64,000 bases of DNA. It comes from Parietichytrium sp. I65-24A (taxonomy: Eukaryota; Sar; Bigyra; Thraustochytrida; Thraustochytriidae). Position numbers and translations under genes: made by a program. The stretch lies in the NCBI GenBank assembly GCA_012862575.1, contig BLSF01000027.1, positions 372,001 to 436,000 on the forward strand. Direction: 5' to 3'. How positions within the stretch are numbered: position 1 is the stretch's first letter; the number at the start of each line of letters is the position of its first letter. This document shows, piece after piece, positions 10,071-19,697 of this stretch. The notes under the pieces were generated by a model that was not told the origin of the DNA, ran no database searches, and worked only from the letters and a program-made list of their open reading frames with translations.

Positions 10071-10902
10071 ACACCGTTTCTTCTCTCAGGAAGAACTCTC
10101 GGTCTCAGACCTGTGCCAGCACCATCATGCAACAATCGTCAGCTCTTGGCTGACCTGCATGAAAAAACGCTGCGTAACCCGACAACCCTTGTCCTTTATC
10201 TCCTCGAGTATCCTTGAGTCTCCGATTCTAACATTTTCATTTTGATGAACAAAACAAGATAAGCCATTCCTTAGCTACTAGACCAGGTCACAACATATAT
10301 ACTATATATAGGAGTACTAGTGCATTACTCTACAAGCGAAGACGAGGCTACGATGTGGAGTGTACCTAAAACAGTACCGGTAATTATTACATGAGGGTCC
10401 GATTCTACATTTCAGTATTTTCACTAAATAGAACATTACCCGCCGCCCGGGGCGCAACGAGACGTAACGGATTTTTGTGTCTGAGCTTCCTGATAGCGTT
10501 TTCTATTAGTTGAGATAGGCAACGAGCAACTCAAGAGCGTCATTTGACGAAGTTGGCACGCTGTGTTATTCTCAATCGAGCGCACCATCTTTCAAAATTC
10601 CTAGAAGCAAGAGGGTGATCGGAAATCGCGAGCGAGATCCATTATGGAAACGCGATAACAAAGGCAACCGCAGAATGCCACCCGGATGAACAAGTCGGAC
10701 AAGTCGGTGAGGGTGCTCTCTTTGTGGCTAGGGCTCTGCTTATGAGCCTGTGTTATCGGACAGGTTTGGCTTTGCCTACACGCAGTTTGTGGAGTGCGAT
10801 TCACGTTCTCACTACGAGTTCTCAAATGATTGCCAGGGCTTGCGTTACTCCCAGGGAGTTCCGGTCGCCACTCGTCGCTCGCTGACGGCGTCACATCGCG
10901 GC
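10071..10902. other. Intergenic region between family copies A and B
   Basis: 0.83 kb with no separate gene seen. A TATATACTATATATAGG stretch at about 10294-10311 could be a TATA-like element. The reading frame of copy B is open upstream of its ATG back to about 10750, but no ATG occurs there and similarity to copy A stops at the ATG, so I treat it as leader. Confidence 0.5.
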
Positions 10903-12216
10903 ATGGTCCAACACGCGATGGGCGAGGACAGAGCCGGACCAGCCCCTTGGAAGGCGCTGGAGGATCTGCGGATTCAGGGGGTCTTGACTGTGTCGGCTTT
11001 CCAACCAGTGGTTCCAAGCCTCTTGGCTTTTGTGGCCAGCCTGGTGCTTTGGTTTTTTGAAGAGTTGCTGTTGAGCGGCCACTCTCACGAGCACCTCTTT
11101 TCGAGCAGAAATATATCAGATTTCTGTCTGGAGCACAATGGCGAGTATGAAGCCTCCTTCAAGGGCGTGGATGCTGCCCTTGCAAGCATGTATTGTGTCT
11201 TGTGGCTTGCAACGTTTGTTTCAATACTGACGCAAAGATACAAGCCCATCGTCTTCAGCGTCAGTCTTCATGTGATCGGAAGCGTGGCGCTCTATGCTCG
11301 AGTCTCAGCCAATGTGAAAAAGACATTCAACCCACTTTTATATCCCTTTATCCTCGTGGCGACGTACTGGATACATCAAGTGTTCGAGCGCGCAATATTG
11401 CATGGTCGTCGATTTCGCGTGGCCAGCGCAATATTGACATTATTTGGGCACACCACAATCTGTGCTGCCACGACAATCGTCACCCTCTTCCTCGCGTTTT
11501 CTACAAGCAGTAAGATCAGCGAGGAGTTGCGCGTGTTCTCTATTGGGGTGGTGTACCCACTCTTGTCAGTGCTGCTGAGGTTCCGGCTTAGATCGCGAGG
11601 TACCCAAAGTGTTCGAGGCGGCGACCAGTCAGATTTTCTGGTGGCTTCCAACCTGTACCTCGTGTCTCACTTTTCGCTGCCGGGATTTACAACTCTGTTC
11701 TTGACAGAAAGCTTTGCAAGTTTTATGGCTGCCCTCTCGCTCCAAGTCGTTGTGGAATCCGCCTCCGCATTTGCGTACGCTAGGGTAATTGGCAGGTCGA
11801 AGGGTCTGTTGGCAAAGATCAGTCGAAGCGTCGTGGTTCCAAGTGAGCGGTCCGGTTCCATATCCGCCTCAGTGCTGAAGGGCGTACAGGATCAAACGCC
11901 GGTGGCTGACGAAACAACTCTATGGGTTCGCTTAGTGATCAGTGACATTGTCGGTGAGAAGCAGGCCTTATTTTTGGCAGCTTGTTTTGCGTTTTTCATT
12001 CACAAGCGCTGGGAACTCTTCGTTTACAACACAGTTCTGGCACTCCTACTTGAAACAATTTCAGATATCCTCAAAATCAGAGCCTATGAGATTGAACTGA
12101 AGCAGGTGCCTTTGGTTCGAGTGAGAGGACATGGCCCAGCAGAAATAGTTGGAAACCTTATTGGGCTCTTCACGCTTGTAATGAGTGTTTGCTCAACTTG
12201 TTATAGTGTTTTTTAG
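10903..12216 (+). CDS. Tandem multi-pass membrane protein family, copy B
   Basis: 437 residues, clearly paralogous to copy A over its whole length. The chosen ATG gives 21 residues before the first shared block (LRIQGVLTVSAF), nearly the same spacing as in copy A. Shared features are SGHSHEHLF, GVDAALAS, RYKPIVFS, LRVFSIGVVYPLLSVLLRF, LVSHFSLPGF, LQVVVESASAF, VRLVISDIVGEKQALFL, LLLETISDILKIRAYEI and the final CSTCYSVF. About ten hydrophobic helices are visible. An alternative start is the Met at 10918. Divergence from copy A is mostly in the loops after helix 4 and around residues 310-335. Neighbouring same-strand paralogues with ~0.8-kb spacers indicate tandem duplication. Function unknown. 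Confidence 0.85.
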   Translation: MVQHAMGEDRAGPAPWKALEDLRIQGVLTVSAFQPVVPSLLAFVASLVLWFFEELLLSGHSHEHLFSSRNISDFCLEHNGEYEASFKGVDAALASMYCVLWLATFVSILTQRYKPIVFSVSLHVIGSVALYARVSANVKKTFNPLLYPFILVATYWIHQVFERAILHGRRFRVASAILTLFGHTTICAATTIVTLFLAFSTSSKISEELRVFSIGVVYPLLSVLLRFRLRSRGTQSVRGGDQSDFLVASNLYLVSHFSLPGFTTLFLTESFASFMAALSLQVVVESASAFAYARVIGRSKGLLAKISRSVVVPSERSGSISASVLKGVQDQTPVADETTLWVRLVISDIVGEKQALFLAACFAFFIHKRWELFVYNTVLALLLETISDILKIRAYEIELKQVPLVRVRGHGPAEIVGNLIGLFTLVMSVCSTCYSVF

Positions 12217-12977
12217 ATTTTGAGGTCCCTGCCGCTTGCCAGAGCCTCTGTTACTCCACTCTATTTATTAAAATTTCGTGAAACTTTTCGTGAAACTTGA
12301 CAGGCCATGTAAGTCAAGTCGCGGTCTAAATCATTGATGATTGACTTTGAGTTTGTTGGCTTTTCTATCCGAGACTTTTGAGCGTGCTCGGCGAAACCTC
12401 GCTACCATGGCCATAAAATCAGCCGTACCATTTGCTCTTCACATGCCCAAGTCTTTTATGAGAATTGCGAGGTGTGTCGCAAAATCTTGCTCAATCCAAG
12501 TCAGAATCGAGCACGAAAGTGGAGCGTCTCATTGCGACCCGCTACGTCGCACCGCTCGCATTACTAGCAGCACTGGGTCTCACCGGGAAACGAAATGAGT
12601 AGACGTGCTATCGTCCATCTGCTACTCACTGTTACGACGGGCTGCCGGGAACAATTTGCAACGGACAAAAAGGACGGATGGTCGGACTCCGACTTGAAAG
12701 TTCCAACCACCCCAGCAGCATCCAAGGCAATTACTTGTATCAGATATGCCAGTCAGAGGGGTCGAATGTACGATGACTTGCTGTTTCCATCACTCAGATT
12801 CCGCCGAAGTTGATGCAAGCAACTCGAATTTAGAAGGTGCTACTGGTGGTGGTGTTTAGCCTTGTGTTGACATGGTCAACTCCTTCGTTCTCAGTTATAT
12901 TATCGCTCTTCACTGACCACGGCGCCACAAACGCTCGAAAAGACAGCCGCGGCGTGAGATACTCAAGGCATGAGTCC
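12217..12977. other. Intergenic region between family copies B and C
   Basis: 0.76 kb. A short direct repeat (TTTCGTGAAAC) occurs near 12271-12298. Short open frames are present but show no relation to the flanking genes, and I see no gene. Confidence 0.55.
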
Positions 12978-14357
12978 ATGAATGCTGTCAGAGCCGATGG
13001 GCCGTGCCCTGATCAGAAGGGGTCAGGCCCGCAAGCGGAGACGGTTTCAGCGTTGGGGAGCGACGCTGCTGAGGATGGGGGCCGGGCGTCGAACGCGAGA
13101 ATAGTTTGGGAGCACGCCGTTTTGCAGCTAAGAATGACCTTGATTGCCGCTTCGTTGTTGCTCCCGTCTTCGTTGGTTTTCGCGTTGACAATGATGGTGT
13201 TTTCTCTGGAGGAACTAGCAGTGAGCGGCAAGTCGCATTATTACGTCCTCGTGAACTCGTCCAGCCTTGCTGAGATTTGCGAGTTGGAAGGAGAGTACAC
13301 CTATACATCCACGTTTCATGCTGTCGACGTTGCGCTGGCGAGCGCGTATTGCATCACATGGATAGCCTGCAATGTCACGGTCTACAGCAGAAATCGTAAG
13401 CCAGTTTACATCAGCACGGCTGTTCACGCGGTTACTGTGGCGTGCCTGCTCTTGGTGCCCAGAGGGGCGTGGACAAACCCTATATTCTATCCCGTGATGA
13501 TGGCTTTGGTGTACTGGGTTATTCAACTGACTCAGCGTATGATAAAACACAGGAAACTGCGAGTTTTCAGTGCTTTAAGGTCATTACTCGGCCACTTCTA
13601 TTTGAGCTCCGTTGCGATCATCACGATCATGTTTGTTGCTCTGAGTAGCGGAACTTATCCGCAGTTTGTTCAAGTTTGTACCATCGGCGTGATATATCCA
13701 ATTCTTTCGGTTGTGCTCCGATTTCAGGTCCGAAAGAGCGGAGTCAACCACGTGAGCAAGGAGGAGCAAGTAAAGTACATGCTTGCGACCAACACCTGCT
13801 TGGTGTGTCAGTTTGCATTCCCTGGCTTTGTGCTTCTCATGTGCACACATAGCTTTGAAAGCTTTTTAATTGCGCTTTTCCTACAGATTTTCATCGAGTC
13901 GGCATCAGCCTTCATATATTCACGATTCGTGCTTTCGAGCGGCCGCTTACGGGTACTTCTTGTTCGCCGCGTAGCCCCGATTCCGGTGATCCGAACCACA
14001 GAAGTGCTGAAGGCTCGCAACGAGGGCTTGGAAGCCCGAAAGGTGAACGAGCGCCACGAAAAAATATGGAAGCGGTTTGTAGTAAGCGATGTGATCGGCG
14101 AAAAGCAGGCTATCTTCCTTGCTGCCCCTGCCGCGTTATTGATAAACAAGGACTGGTTTGCCGTACTAGGGAGGTTTCTGGTCGCTTTGAGCTTCGAAAC
14201 CTTTGCTGACGACCTCAAGTTGATTGCCTACCGCATTAACCCGTCTCAAGTTCCTCACGAAGACCTCTTCCAACGCTATACACCTTTCGAGATAATTAAC
14301 AGTCTCATCGCCGTCTATTGCTTCATTATGAGCGCCTTCGCAACTTGTTATTTGTAA
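12978..14357 (+). CDS. Tandem multi-pass membrane protein family, copy C (divergent)
   Basis: 459 residues, the most divergent member of the three-gene family. The N-terminal hydrophilic region is longer (about 48 residues before the first shared helix, LQLRMTLIAASLLLP). Conserved landmarks remain: VSGKSHYYV in place of SGHSHEH, VDVALASAY, RKPVYIS, TIGVIYPILSVVLRFQVR, ATNTCLVCQFAFPGF, LQIFIESASAFIY, KRFVVSDVIGEKQAIFL, LSFETFADDLKLIAYRI followed by VP, and a C-terminal helix ending ATCYL. The conserved ExxF-x-DxLKxxA and GEKQA blocks across all three copies are the best candidates for functional sites. The start is the first in-frame ATG. It lies about 0.5 kb from the 3' end of the first LITAF-like gene, to which it is convergent. 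Confidence 0.82.
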   Translation: MNAVRADGPCPDQKGSGPQAETVSALGSDAAEDGGRASNARIVWEHAVLQLRMTLIAASLLLPSSLVFALTMMVFSLEELAVSGKSHYYVLVNSSSLAEICELEGEYTYTSTFHAVDVALASAYCITWIACNVTVYSRNRKPVYISTAVHAVTVACLLLVPRGAWTNPIFYPVMMALVYWVIQLTQRMIKHRKLRVFSALRSLLGHFYLSSVAIITIMFVALSSGTYPQFVQVCTIGVIYPILSVVLRFQVRKSGVNHVSKEEQVKYMLATNTCLVCQFAFPGFVLLMCTHSFESFLIALFLQIFIESASAFIYSRFVLSSGRLRVLLVRRVAPIPVIRTTEVLKARNEGLEARKVNERHEKIWKRFVVSDVIGEKQAIFLAAPAALLINKDWFAVLGRFLVALSFETFADDLKLIAYRINPSQVPHEDLFQRYTPFEIINSLIAVYCFIMSAFATCYL

Positions 14358-14874
14358 ATATCTCCACTGAAACTGGAAGAAAGTAAACTATTTGAAGTGC
14401 GTTCAAACATAGAAGACAGGAGCTCTTGCATTCCCGACTCCCACTAATTTCGATTGATGCTCTGACCAATGGAGCTCGCATCGTGCAAGATAACCGAACA
14501 CAATCTATGGAGCATGACCTCTTCACAGAGATTTCTTTTTTCGGCTCGAAATTCACAGTGAGCTACCCACATCTCCACACGCAAGTGTGCATTGTCCTAT
14601 ACTCACAGTCAGCTGTACGCCTCCGACATACTTTGTTCAACTTGACTCTTCGCAGGTTTTGCTCTGTTAAGTGTTGTGTGCTGAAAGAGAACATCGATTG
14701 GATCCTCCGAGGCTGGTGTTCCATTAGTCCAGGAACACCACAAGATGGCAAAGTACGGGGACATCGTTCAAGGCGGCCATACCATACTGAACAGATGATG
14801 TTCATACAAAAGCTGATAACCTAAAAGTTATGTAATTATCATGAGTTTACAACGCTATCACATTTACAGTACAT
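14358..14874. other. Convergent intergenic region
   Basis: 0.5 kb between the 3' ends of copy C and the first LITAF-like gene. No gene seen. The last ~60 bases resemble the 3' flank of the other LITAF-like genes (an AATTATCATG-type stretch). Confidence 0.5.
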
Positions 14875-15144
14875 TTAGCAAGAGCCACTTGTTTCCGAGA
14901 GCGTCATGCCGCATTGGTTGCATCTCTGCACCTTGTCCTTGCATGAGTCCATGACGAATGGAAGCCAGCAGAGAGGAAAGAAGAAAAACAGCAGAAGAAT
15001 GAATGCGATCAGTGCGCAGCTTCCGATCTTGGTTTCCACATGGCTATTCGCATGGCTGCACGCATATTGCTGCGGTGCCTGTTGTGCCTGAGGGACTTGC
15101 GCGTTGCCAGCAGCCTCCTGCGCTTTGTAGACGTTGTTGGACAT
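14875..15144 (-). CDS. LITAF-like small zinc-binding membrane protein, tandem unit 1
   Basis: 89 residues with the layout of the LITAF/SIMPLE domain family, proteins that insert a hydrophobic hairpin into endosomal/lysosomal membranes between two zinc-binding knuckles. Residues 1-28 are Gln/Ala/Pro-rich. A conserved CSHANSHVET segment takes the place of the first knuckle. A hydrophobic stretch runs over ~43-64 (ALIAFILLLFFFFPLCWLPF). MDSCKD follows, matching the conserved LITAF sequence after the membrane segment, and then the second knuckle CNQC at 75-78. This copy has Arg74 and Met80. An out-of-frame ATG about 113 bases upstream opens an overlapping frame. Family assignment is from motif resemblance; the cellular role is inference. 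Confidence 0.88.
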   Translation of the reverse strand: MSNNVYKAQEAAGNAQVPQAQQAPQQYACSHANSHVETKIGSCALIAFILLLFFFFPLCWLPFVMDSCKDKVQRCNQCGMTLSETSGSC

Positions 15145-15823
15145 TCTGGGTGTTGAGTTAAAAGTTGAAGATCTGTAGATTGGATGTTCGAAGAATTGCT
15201 TGTTTTGCTTTTCGAAGTTCGAGTTTGGTGTCTGGAGATTGGTGAAGTTTCGAGCATGGCACTTTCGTTTCAGTCACAGTAGCGTCCACCTTGATGGCAT
15301 ACTTTGTGCCAAAGCGAATCAGTGCGCTTCGTGACCGTTTCGACGAGCGCTATCATCTGAATAAGCAGTGCGTTTTTCTGAACCTGGAGACTGGCAATTC
15401 GGCATAATTCGGCATCACTGGAAAGTTTCAGTTCGAGTAGGTTTCAGCGACTTGGAACTGTAATCTTGAGGACCATAGTGCACACCATAAATCGAGTAGC
15501 TTAGTGCTAATTTCCAGTAGACAGCACTTAGTGCTAATTTCCAGTAGACAGCACTTTGCCAGTACTGTACTGAAACTACTGTTTACTAGTATGAATAATG
15601 TTGTCATGGTGGTGCGAGACATGTTGAAAAGAAAGCATCGATAAATCATTGAGGCGCAAGAAGGCACCGCGCAAGGAGCATCACATATGAGAAAAGAGTG
15701 TACACCTTCAAGAACGTTTTAAAAACCGAGAATGCTCGCAAAAAACTGATGATTCGAAGAATTATGCAATTATCATGTGTTCAAAATACTATGTACAACT
15801 CTATCATATTTTCGTGATAGCTT

Positions 15824-16093
15824 TTAGCAAGAGCCACTTGTTTCCGAGAGGGTCATGCCGCATTGGTTGCATCTCTGCACCTTGTCCTTGCATGAGTCCA
15901 TGACGAATGGAAGCCAGCAGAGAGGAAAGAAAAAGAACAGCAGGAGAATGAATGCGATCAGTGCGCAGCTTCCGATCTTGGTTTCCACATGGCTATTCGC
16001 ATGGCTGCACGCATATTGCTGCGGCGCCTGTTGCGCCTGAGGAACTTGCGCGTTGCCAGCAGCTTCCTGTGCTTTGTAGACGTTGTTGGACAT
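15824..16093 (-). CDS. LITAF-like small zinc-binding membrane protein, tandem unit 2
   Basis: 89 residues, identical in protein sequence to unit 1 although the nucleotide sequences differ at scattered synonymous sites (for example around 15931-15945 and 16020-16075). This indicates purifying selection or gene conversion on the protein. Domain layout is as for unit 1: Gln/Pro-rich head, C-x-H segment, hydrophobic hairpin, MDSCKD and CNQC. The out-of-frame upstream ATG at 16206 is retained. Confidence 0.88.
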   Translation of the reverse strand: MSNNVYKAQEAAGNAQVPQAQQAPQQYACSHANSHVETKIGSCALIAFILLLFFFFPLCWLPFVMDSCKDKVQRCNQCGMTLSETSGSC

Positions 16094-16229
16094 TCTGGGG
16101 ATTGAGTTAAGAGTTGAAGGTCTGTAGATTGAGTGTTCGAAGAATTGCTTGTTTTGCTTTTCGAAGTTCGTGTTTGGTGTCTGAAGATTGGTGAAGTTTC
16201 GAGCATGGCACTTTCGTTTCAGTCACAGT

Positions 16230-16350
16230 AGCGTCCACCTTGATGGCATACTTTGTGCCAAAGCGAATCAGTGCGTTTCGTAACCGTTTCGACGAGCGCT
16301 ATCATCTGAATAAGCAGTGTGTTTTTCTGAACCTGGAGACTGGCAATTCG
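16230..16350 (-). promoter_or_regulatory. Conserved upstream block of the LITAF-like units (unit 2 shown)
   Basis: A ~120-bp block starting about 140 bp upstream of the ATG is strongly conserved in all six units: about 15290-15410, 16230-16350, 17158-17275, 18037-18160, 18960-19080 and, shortened, 19845-19945. It contains GCATACTTTGTGCCAAAGCG and the core CGTTTCGACGAGCGCTATC. Forward frames through it are broken by a stop or insertion in units 1 and 5, so it is not coding. Its fixed distance from the starts suggests promoter function; this is inference. Confidence 0.4.
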
Positions 16351-16744
16351 GCATCACTGGAAAGTTTCAGTTCGAGTAGGTTTCAGCGACTTGGAACTGT
16401 AATCTCGAGGACCATAGTGCACACCATAAATCGAGTAGCTTAGTGCTAATTTCCAGTAGACAGCACTCTGCCAGTACTGTACTGCCAGTGAGACTGCTGT
16501 TTACCGGTATGAATAATGTTGTCCTGGTGGTGCGAGACATCTTGACAAGAAAGCATGGATAAATCATTGAGGCGCATGAAGGCACCGCGCAAGAAGCATC
16601 ACATGATGAAAAATAGAGTGAACACTTTCAAGAATGTTTTAAGAACTGAGAATGCTCGCAAAAAAACTGACGATTCGAAGAATTATGCAATTATCATGTG
16701 TTCAATAAACTATGTACAACTCTATCATATTTTCGCGATATCTT

Positions 16745-17014
16745 TTAGCAAGAGCCACTTGTTTCTGAGAGCGTCGTGCCACATTGGTTGCACTTTTGCA
16801 CCTTGTCCTTGCATGAGTCCATGACGAATGGAAGCCAGCAGAGAGGAAAGAAGAAAAACAGCAGAAGAATGAATGCGATCAGTGCGCAGCTTCCGATCTT
16901 GGTTTCCACATGGCTATTCGCATGGCTGCACGCATATTGCTGCGGCGCCTGTTGTGCCTGAGGAACTTGCGCGTTGCCAGCAGCCTCCTGCGCTTTGTAG
17001 ACGTTGTTGGACAT
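16745..17014 (-). CDS. LITAF-like small zinc-binding membrane protein, tandem unit 3
   Basis: 89 residues. It differs from units 1-2 only near the C-terminus (Lys74 and Thr80), a pair of changes shared with units 5 and 6, so this is a sub-type marker. The head, C-x-H segment, hydrophobic hairpin and CNQC knuckle are intact. The upstream out-of-frame ATG at 17127 is present, but the leader has several substitutions relative to units 1-2. Confidence 0.88.
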   Translation of the reverse strand: MSNNVYKAQEAAGNAQVPQAQQAPQQYACSHANSHVETKIGSCALIAFILLLFFFFPLCWLPFVMDSCKDKVQKCNQCGTTLSETSGSC

Positions 17015-17625
17015 TCTGGGGATTGAGTTAAAAGCTGAAGCTCTGTAGATTGGACGGTCGAAGTATTGCTTGTCTTGCTTTTCGAGGTTTGAGTTGGGGG
17101 TCTGGAGATTGATGAAGTGTCGAGCATGGCACTTTCGTTTCAGTCACAGTAGCGTCCACTTTGATGGCATACTTTGTGCCAAAGCGAATCAGTGCGTTTC
17201 GTAACCGTTTCGACGAGCGCTATCATCTGAATAAGCAGTGTGTTTTTCTGAACCTGGAAAATGGCAATTCGGCATCACCAGAAAGTTTCAGTTCGAGTAG
17301 GTTTCAGCGACTTGGGACTTTAATCTCGAGGACCATATTGCACACCAGTAATCGAGTACTAATGCTATACAGTACTCTATACTGTACCAGTAGTGAAATC
17401 ACTTCTGCTTTCCAAGTTGTTGGTGCAAGAAATGAAAGAAAGCATCGATAAATCATCGAGGCGCATGGAGCACCGCGCGAGGAGCATCACATGATGGAAA
17501 CCCATGTGTATACTTTAGAGAAGGTTTTAAGACGAGAAAATGATGATTCTAAAAGTTATGCAATTATCATTATCATGTTCAATAAACTAACTATTTACAA
17601 CTCTAACATGTTTGTGCGACATCTT

Positions 17626-17895
17626 TTAGCAAGAGCCACTTGTTTCCGAGAGGGTCATGCCACATTGATTGCATCTTTGCACTTTGTCCTTGCATGAGTC
17701 CATGACGAACGGGAGCCAGCAGAGAGGAAAGAAAAAGAACAGCAGGAGAATGAATGCAATAAGTGCGCAGCTTCCGATCTTGGTTTCCACATGGCTATTC
17801 GCGTGGCTGCACGCATATTGCTGCGGCGCCTGTTGCGCCTGAGGAACTTGCGCGGTGCCAGCAGCCTCCTGCGCTTTGTAGACGTTGTTGGACAT
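17626..17895 (-). CDS. LITAF-like small zinc-binding membrane protein, tandem unit 4
   Basis: 89 residues from the ATG conserved in all units. It carries Thr14 (GTAQ instead of GNAQ) with the Arg74/Met80 sub-type. Indels in the leader put an upstream ATG at 18027 in the same frame. Translation could therefore start 44 codons earlier and add a basic extension (MSETKVPCSKLHQS...), unlike every other unit. I annotate the conserved start because the extension has no counterpart elsewhere in the family. Confidence 0.87.
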   Translation of the reverse strand: MSNNVYKAQEAAGTAQVPQAQQAPQQYACSHANSHVETKIGSCALIAFILLLFFFFPLCWLPFVMDSCKDKVQRCNQCGMTLSETSGSC

Positions 17896-18545
17896 TCTGG
17901 GGATTGAGCTAAAAGTTGAAGATCTGTAGATTGGACGGTCGAAGATTGCTTGTTTTGCTCTTCGAAGTTTGAGTTTGGGGTCTGGAGATTGATGAAGTTT
18001 CGAGCATGGTACTTTCGTTTCAGACATAACAGCGTCCACTTTGATGGCATACTTTGCGCCAAAGCGAATCAGTGCGCTTCGTAACCGTTTCGACGAGCGC
18101 TATCATCTGAATAAGCAGTACGTTTTTCTGAACCTGGTAAATGGCAATTCGGCATCACTGGAAAGTTTCAGTTGGAGTAGGTTTCAGCGACTTGGAACTG
18201 TAATCTCGAGGACTATAGTGCACACCATAAATCGAGTAGCTTAGTGCTAATTTCCAGTAGACAGCACTCTGCCAGTACTGTACTGCCAGTGAGACTGCTG
18301 TTTACCGGTATGAATAATGTTGTCCTGGTGGTGCGAGACATCTTGACAAGAAAGCATGGATAAATCATTGAGGCGCATGAAGGCACCGCGCAAGGAGCAT
18401 CACATGATGAAAAATAGAGTGTACACTTTCAAGAATGTTTTGAGAGCTGTGAATGCTCGCAAAAAAACTGATGATTCGAAGAATTATGCAATTGTCATGT
18501 GTTTAATAAACTATTTACAACGCTATCATACTTTCGTGATATCTT

Positions 18546-18815
18546 TTAGCAAGAGCCACTTGTTTCCGAGAGGGTCGTGCCACATTGGTTGCACTTCTGC
18601 ACCTTGTCCTTGCATGAGTCCATGATGAATGGAAGCCAGCAGAGAGGAAAGAAGAAAAACAGCAGAAGAATGAATGCGATCAGTGCGCAGCTTCCGATCT
18701 TGGTTTCCACATGGCTATTCGCATGGCTGCATGCATATTGTTGCGGCGCCTGTTGCGCCTGAGGAACTTGCGCGTTGCCAGCAGCTTCCTGTGCTTTGTA
18801 GACGTTGTTGGACAT
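18546..18815 (-). CDS. LITAF-like small zinc-binding membrane protein, tandem unit 5
   Basis: 89 residues of the Lys74/Thr80 sub-type with a unique Val64-to-Ile change (LPFIMDSC). The upstream out-of-frame ATG found in most other units is lost here: the leader reads GCAGGG at the corresponding place (about 18924-18929). Layout is otherwise unchanged. Confidence 0.88.
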   Translation of the reverse strand: MSNNVYKAQEAAGNAQVPQAQQAPQQYACSHANSHVETKIGSCALIAFILLLFFFFPLCWLPFIMDSCKDKVQKCNQCGTTLSETSGSC

Positions 18816-19427
18816 TCTGGGGATTGAGTTAAGAGTTGAAGCTCTGTAGATTGGACGGTCGAAGAATTGCTTGTCTTGCTTTTCGAGGTTCGAGTTTGGG
18901 GTCTGGAGATTGATGAAGTTTCGAGCAGGGTACTTTCTTTTCAGTCACAACAGCGTCCACCTTGATGGCATACTTTGTGCCAAAGCGAATCAGTGCGTTT
19001 CGTAACCGTTTCGACGAGCGCTATCATCTGAATTAGCAGTGCGTTTTTCTGAACCTGGACACTGGCAATTCGGCGTCACTAGAAAATTTCAGTACGAGTA
19101 GGTTTCAGCGACTTGGAACTATAATCTTGAGGACCATATTGCACACCAGTCAATTACTATATAGCACTCCATAATGTACCAGTAGTGAAATTATTTCTGT
19201 TCTGCTTTCCAAGTTGTATGAGCAAGAAATGAAGAAAGCATCGATGAATCTTCGAGGCCACGGGGCACTGCGCAAGGAGCATCACATGATGAAAAATAGA
19301 GTGTACACTTTCAAGAATGTTTTGAGAGCTGTGAATGCTCGCAAAAAAACTGATGATTCGAAGAATTATGCAATTGTCATGTGTTTAATAAACTATTTAC
19401 AACGCTATCATACTTTCGTGATATCTT

Positions 19428-19697
19428 TTAGCAAGAGCCACTTGTTTCCGAGAGGGTCGTGCCGCATTGGTTGCACTTCTGCACCTTGTCCTTGCATGAG
19501 TCCATGACGAATGGAAGCCAGCAGAGAGGAAAGAAAAAGAACAGCAGGAGAATGAATGCGATCAGTGCGCAGCTTCCGATCTTGGTTTCCACATGGCTAT
19601 TCGCGTGGCTGCACGCATATTGCTGCGGCGCCTGTTGCGCCTGAGGAACTTGCGCGGTGCCAGCAGCTTCCTGTGCTTTGTAGACGTTGTTGGACAT
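19428..19697 (-). CDS. LITAF-like small zinc-binding membrane protein, tandem unit 6
   Basis: 89 residues with Thr14 and Lys74/Thr80, so it combines markers of unit 4 and of units 3/5, as expected from gene conversion or unequal exchange. It is the last unit on the right. Its upstream block is shortened and diverged (about 19845-19945), which marks the end of the array. The 3' flank is nearly identical to that of unit 5 over more than 150 bases. Confidence 0.88.
   Translation of the reverse strand: MSNNVYKAQEAAGTAQVPQAQQAPQQYACSHANSHVETKIGSCALIAFILLLFFFFPLCWLPFVMDSCKDKVQKCNQCGTTLSETSGSC

Noticed and set aside
10750-10902. Upstream extension of membrane-protein copy B
   Set aside because: Begins at GTG, contains no ATG, and similarity to copy A starts only at the ATG at 10903.
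12837-12977. Upstream extension of copy C with a hydrophobic start
   Set aside because: Begins at GTG without an ATG before 12978; no counterpart in the paralogues.
14906-15091. 61-codon forward frame (MPHWLH...) antisense to each LITAF-like gene
   Set aside because: Shadow of the repeated coding sequence; conserved only because the sense gene is.
16240-16443. Small forward ORF (MMAYF...) repeated in several LITAF-like units
   Set aside because: Broken by an insertion and stop in unit 1 and by a TAG in unit 5, lost in unit 6; better explained as a conserved upstream block.
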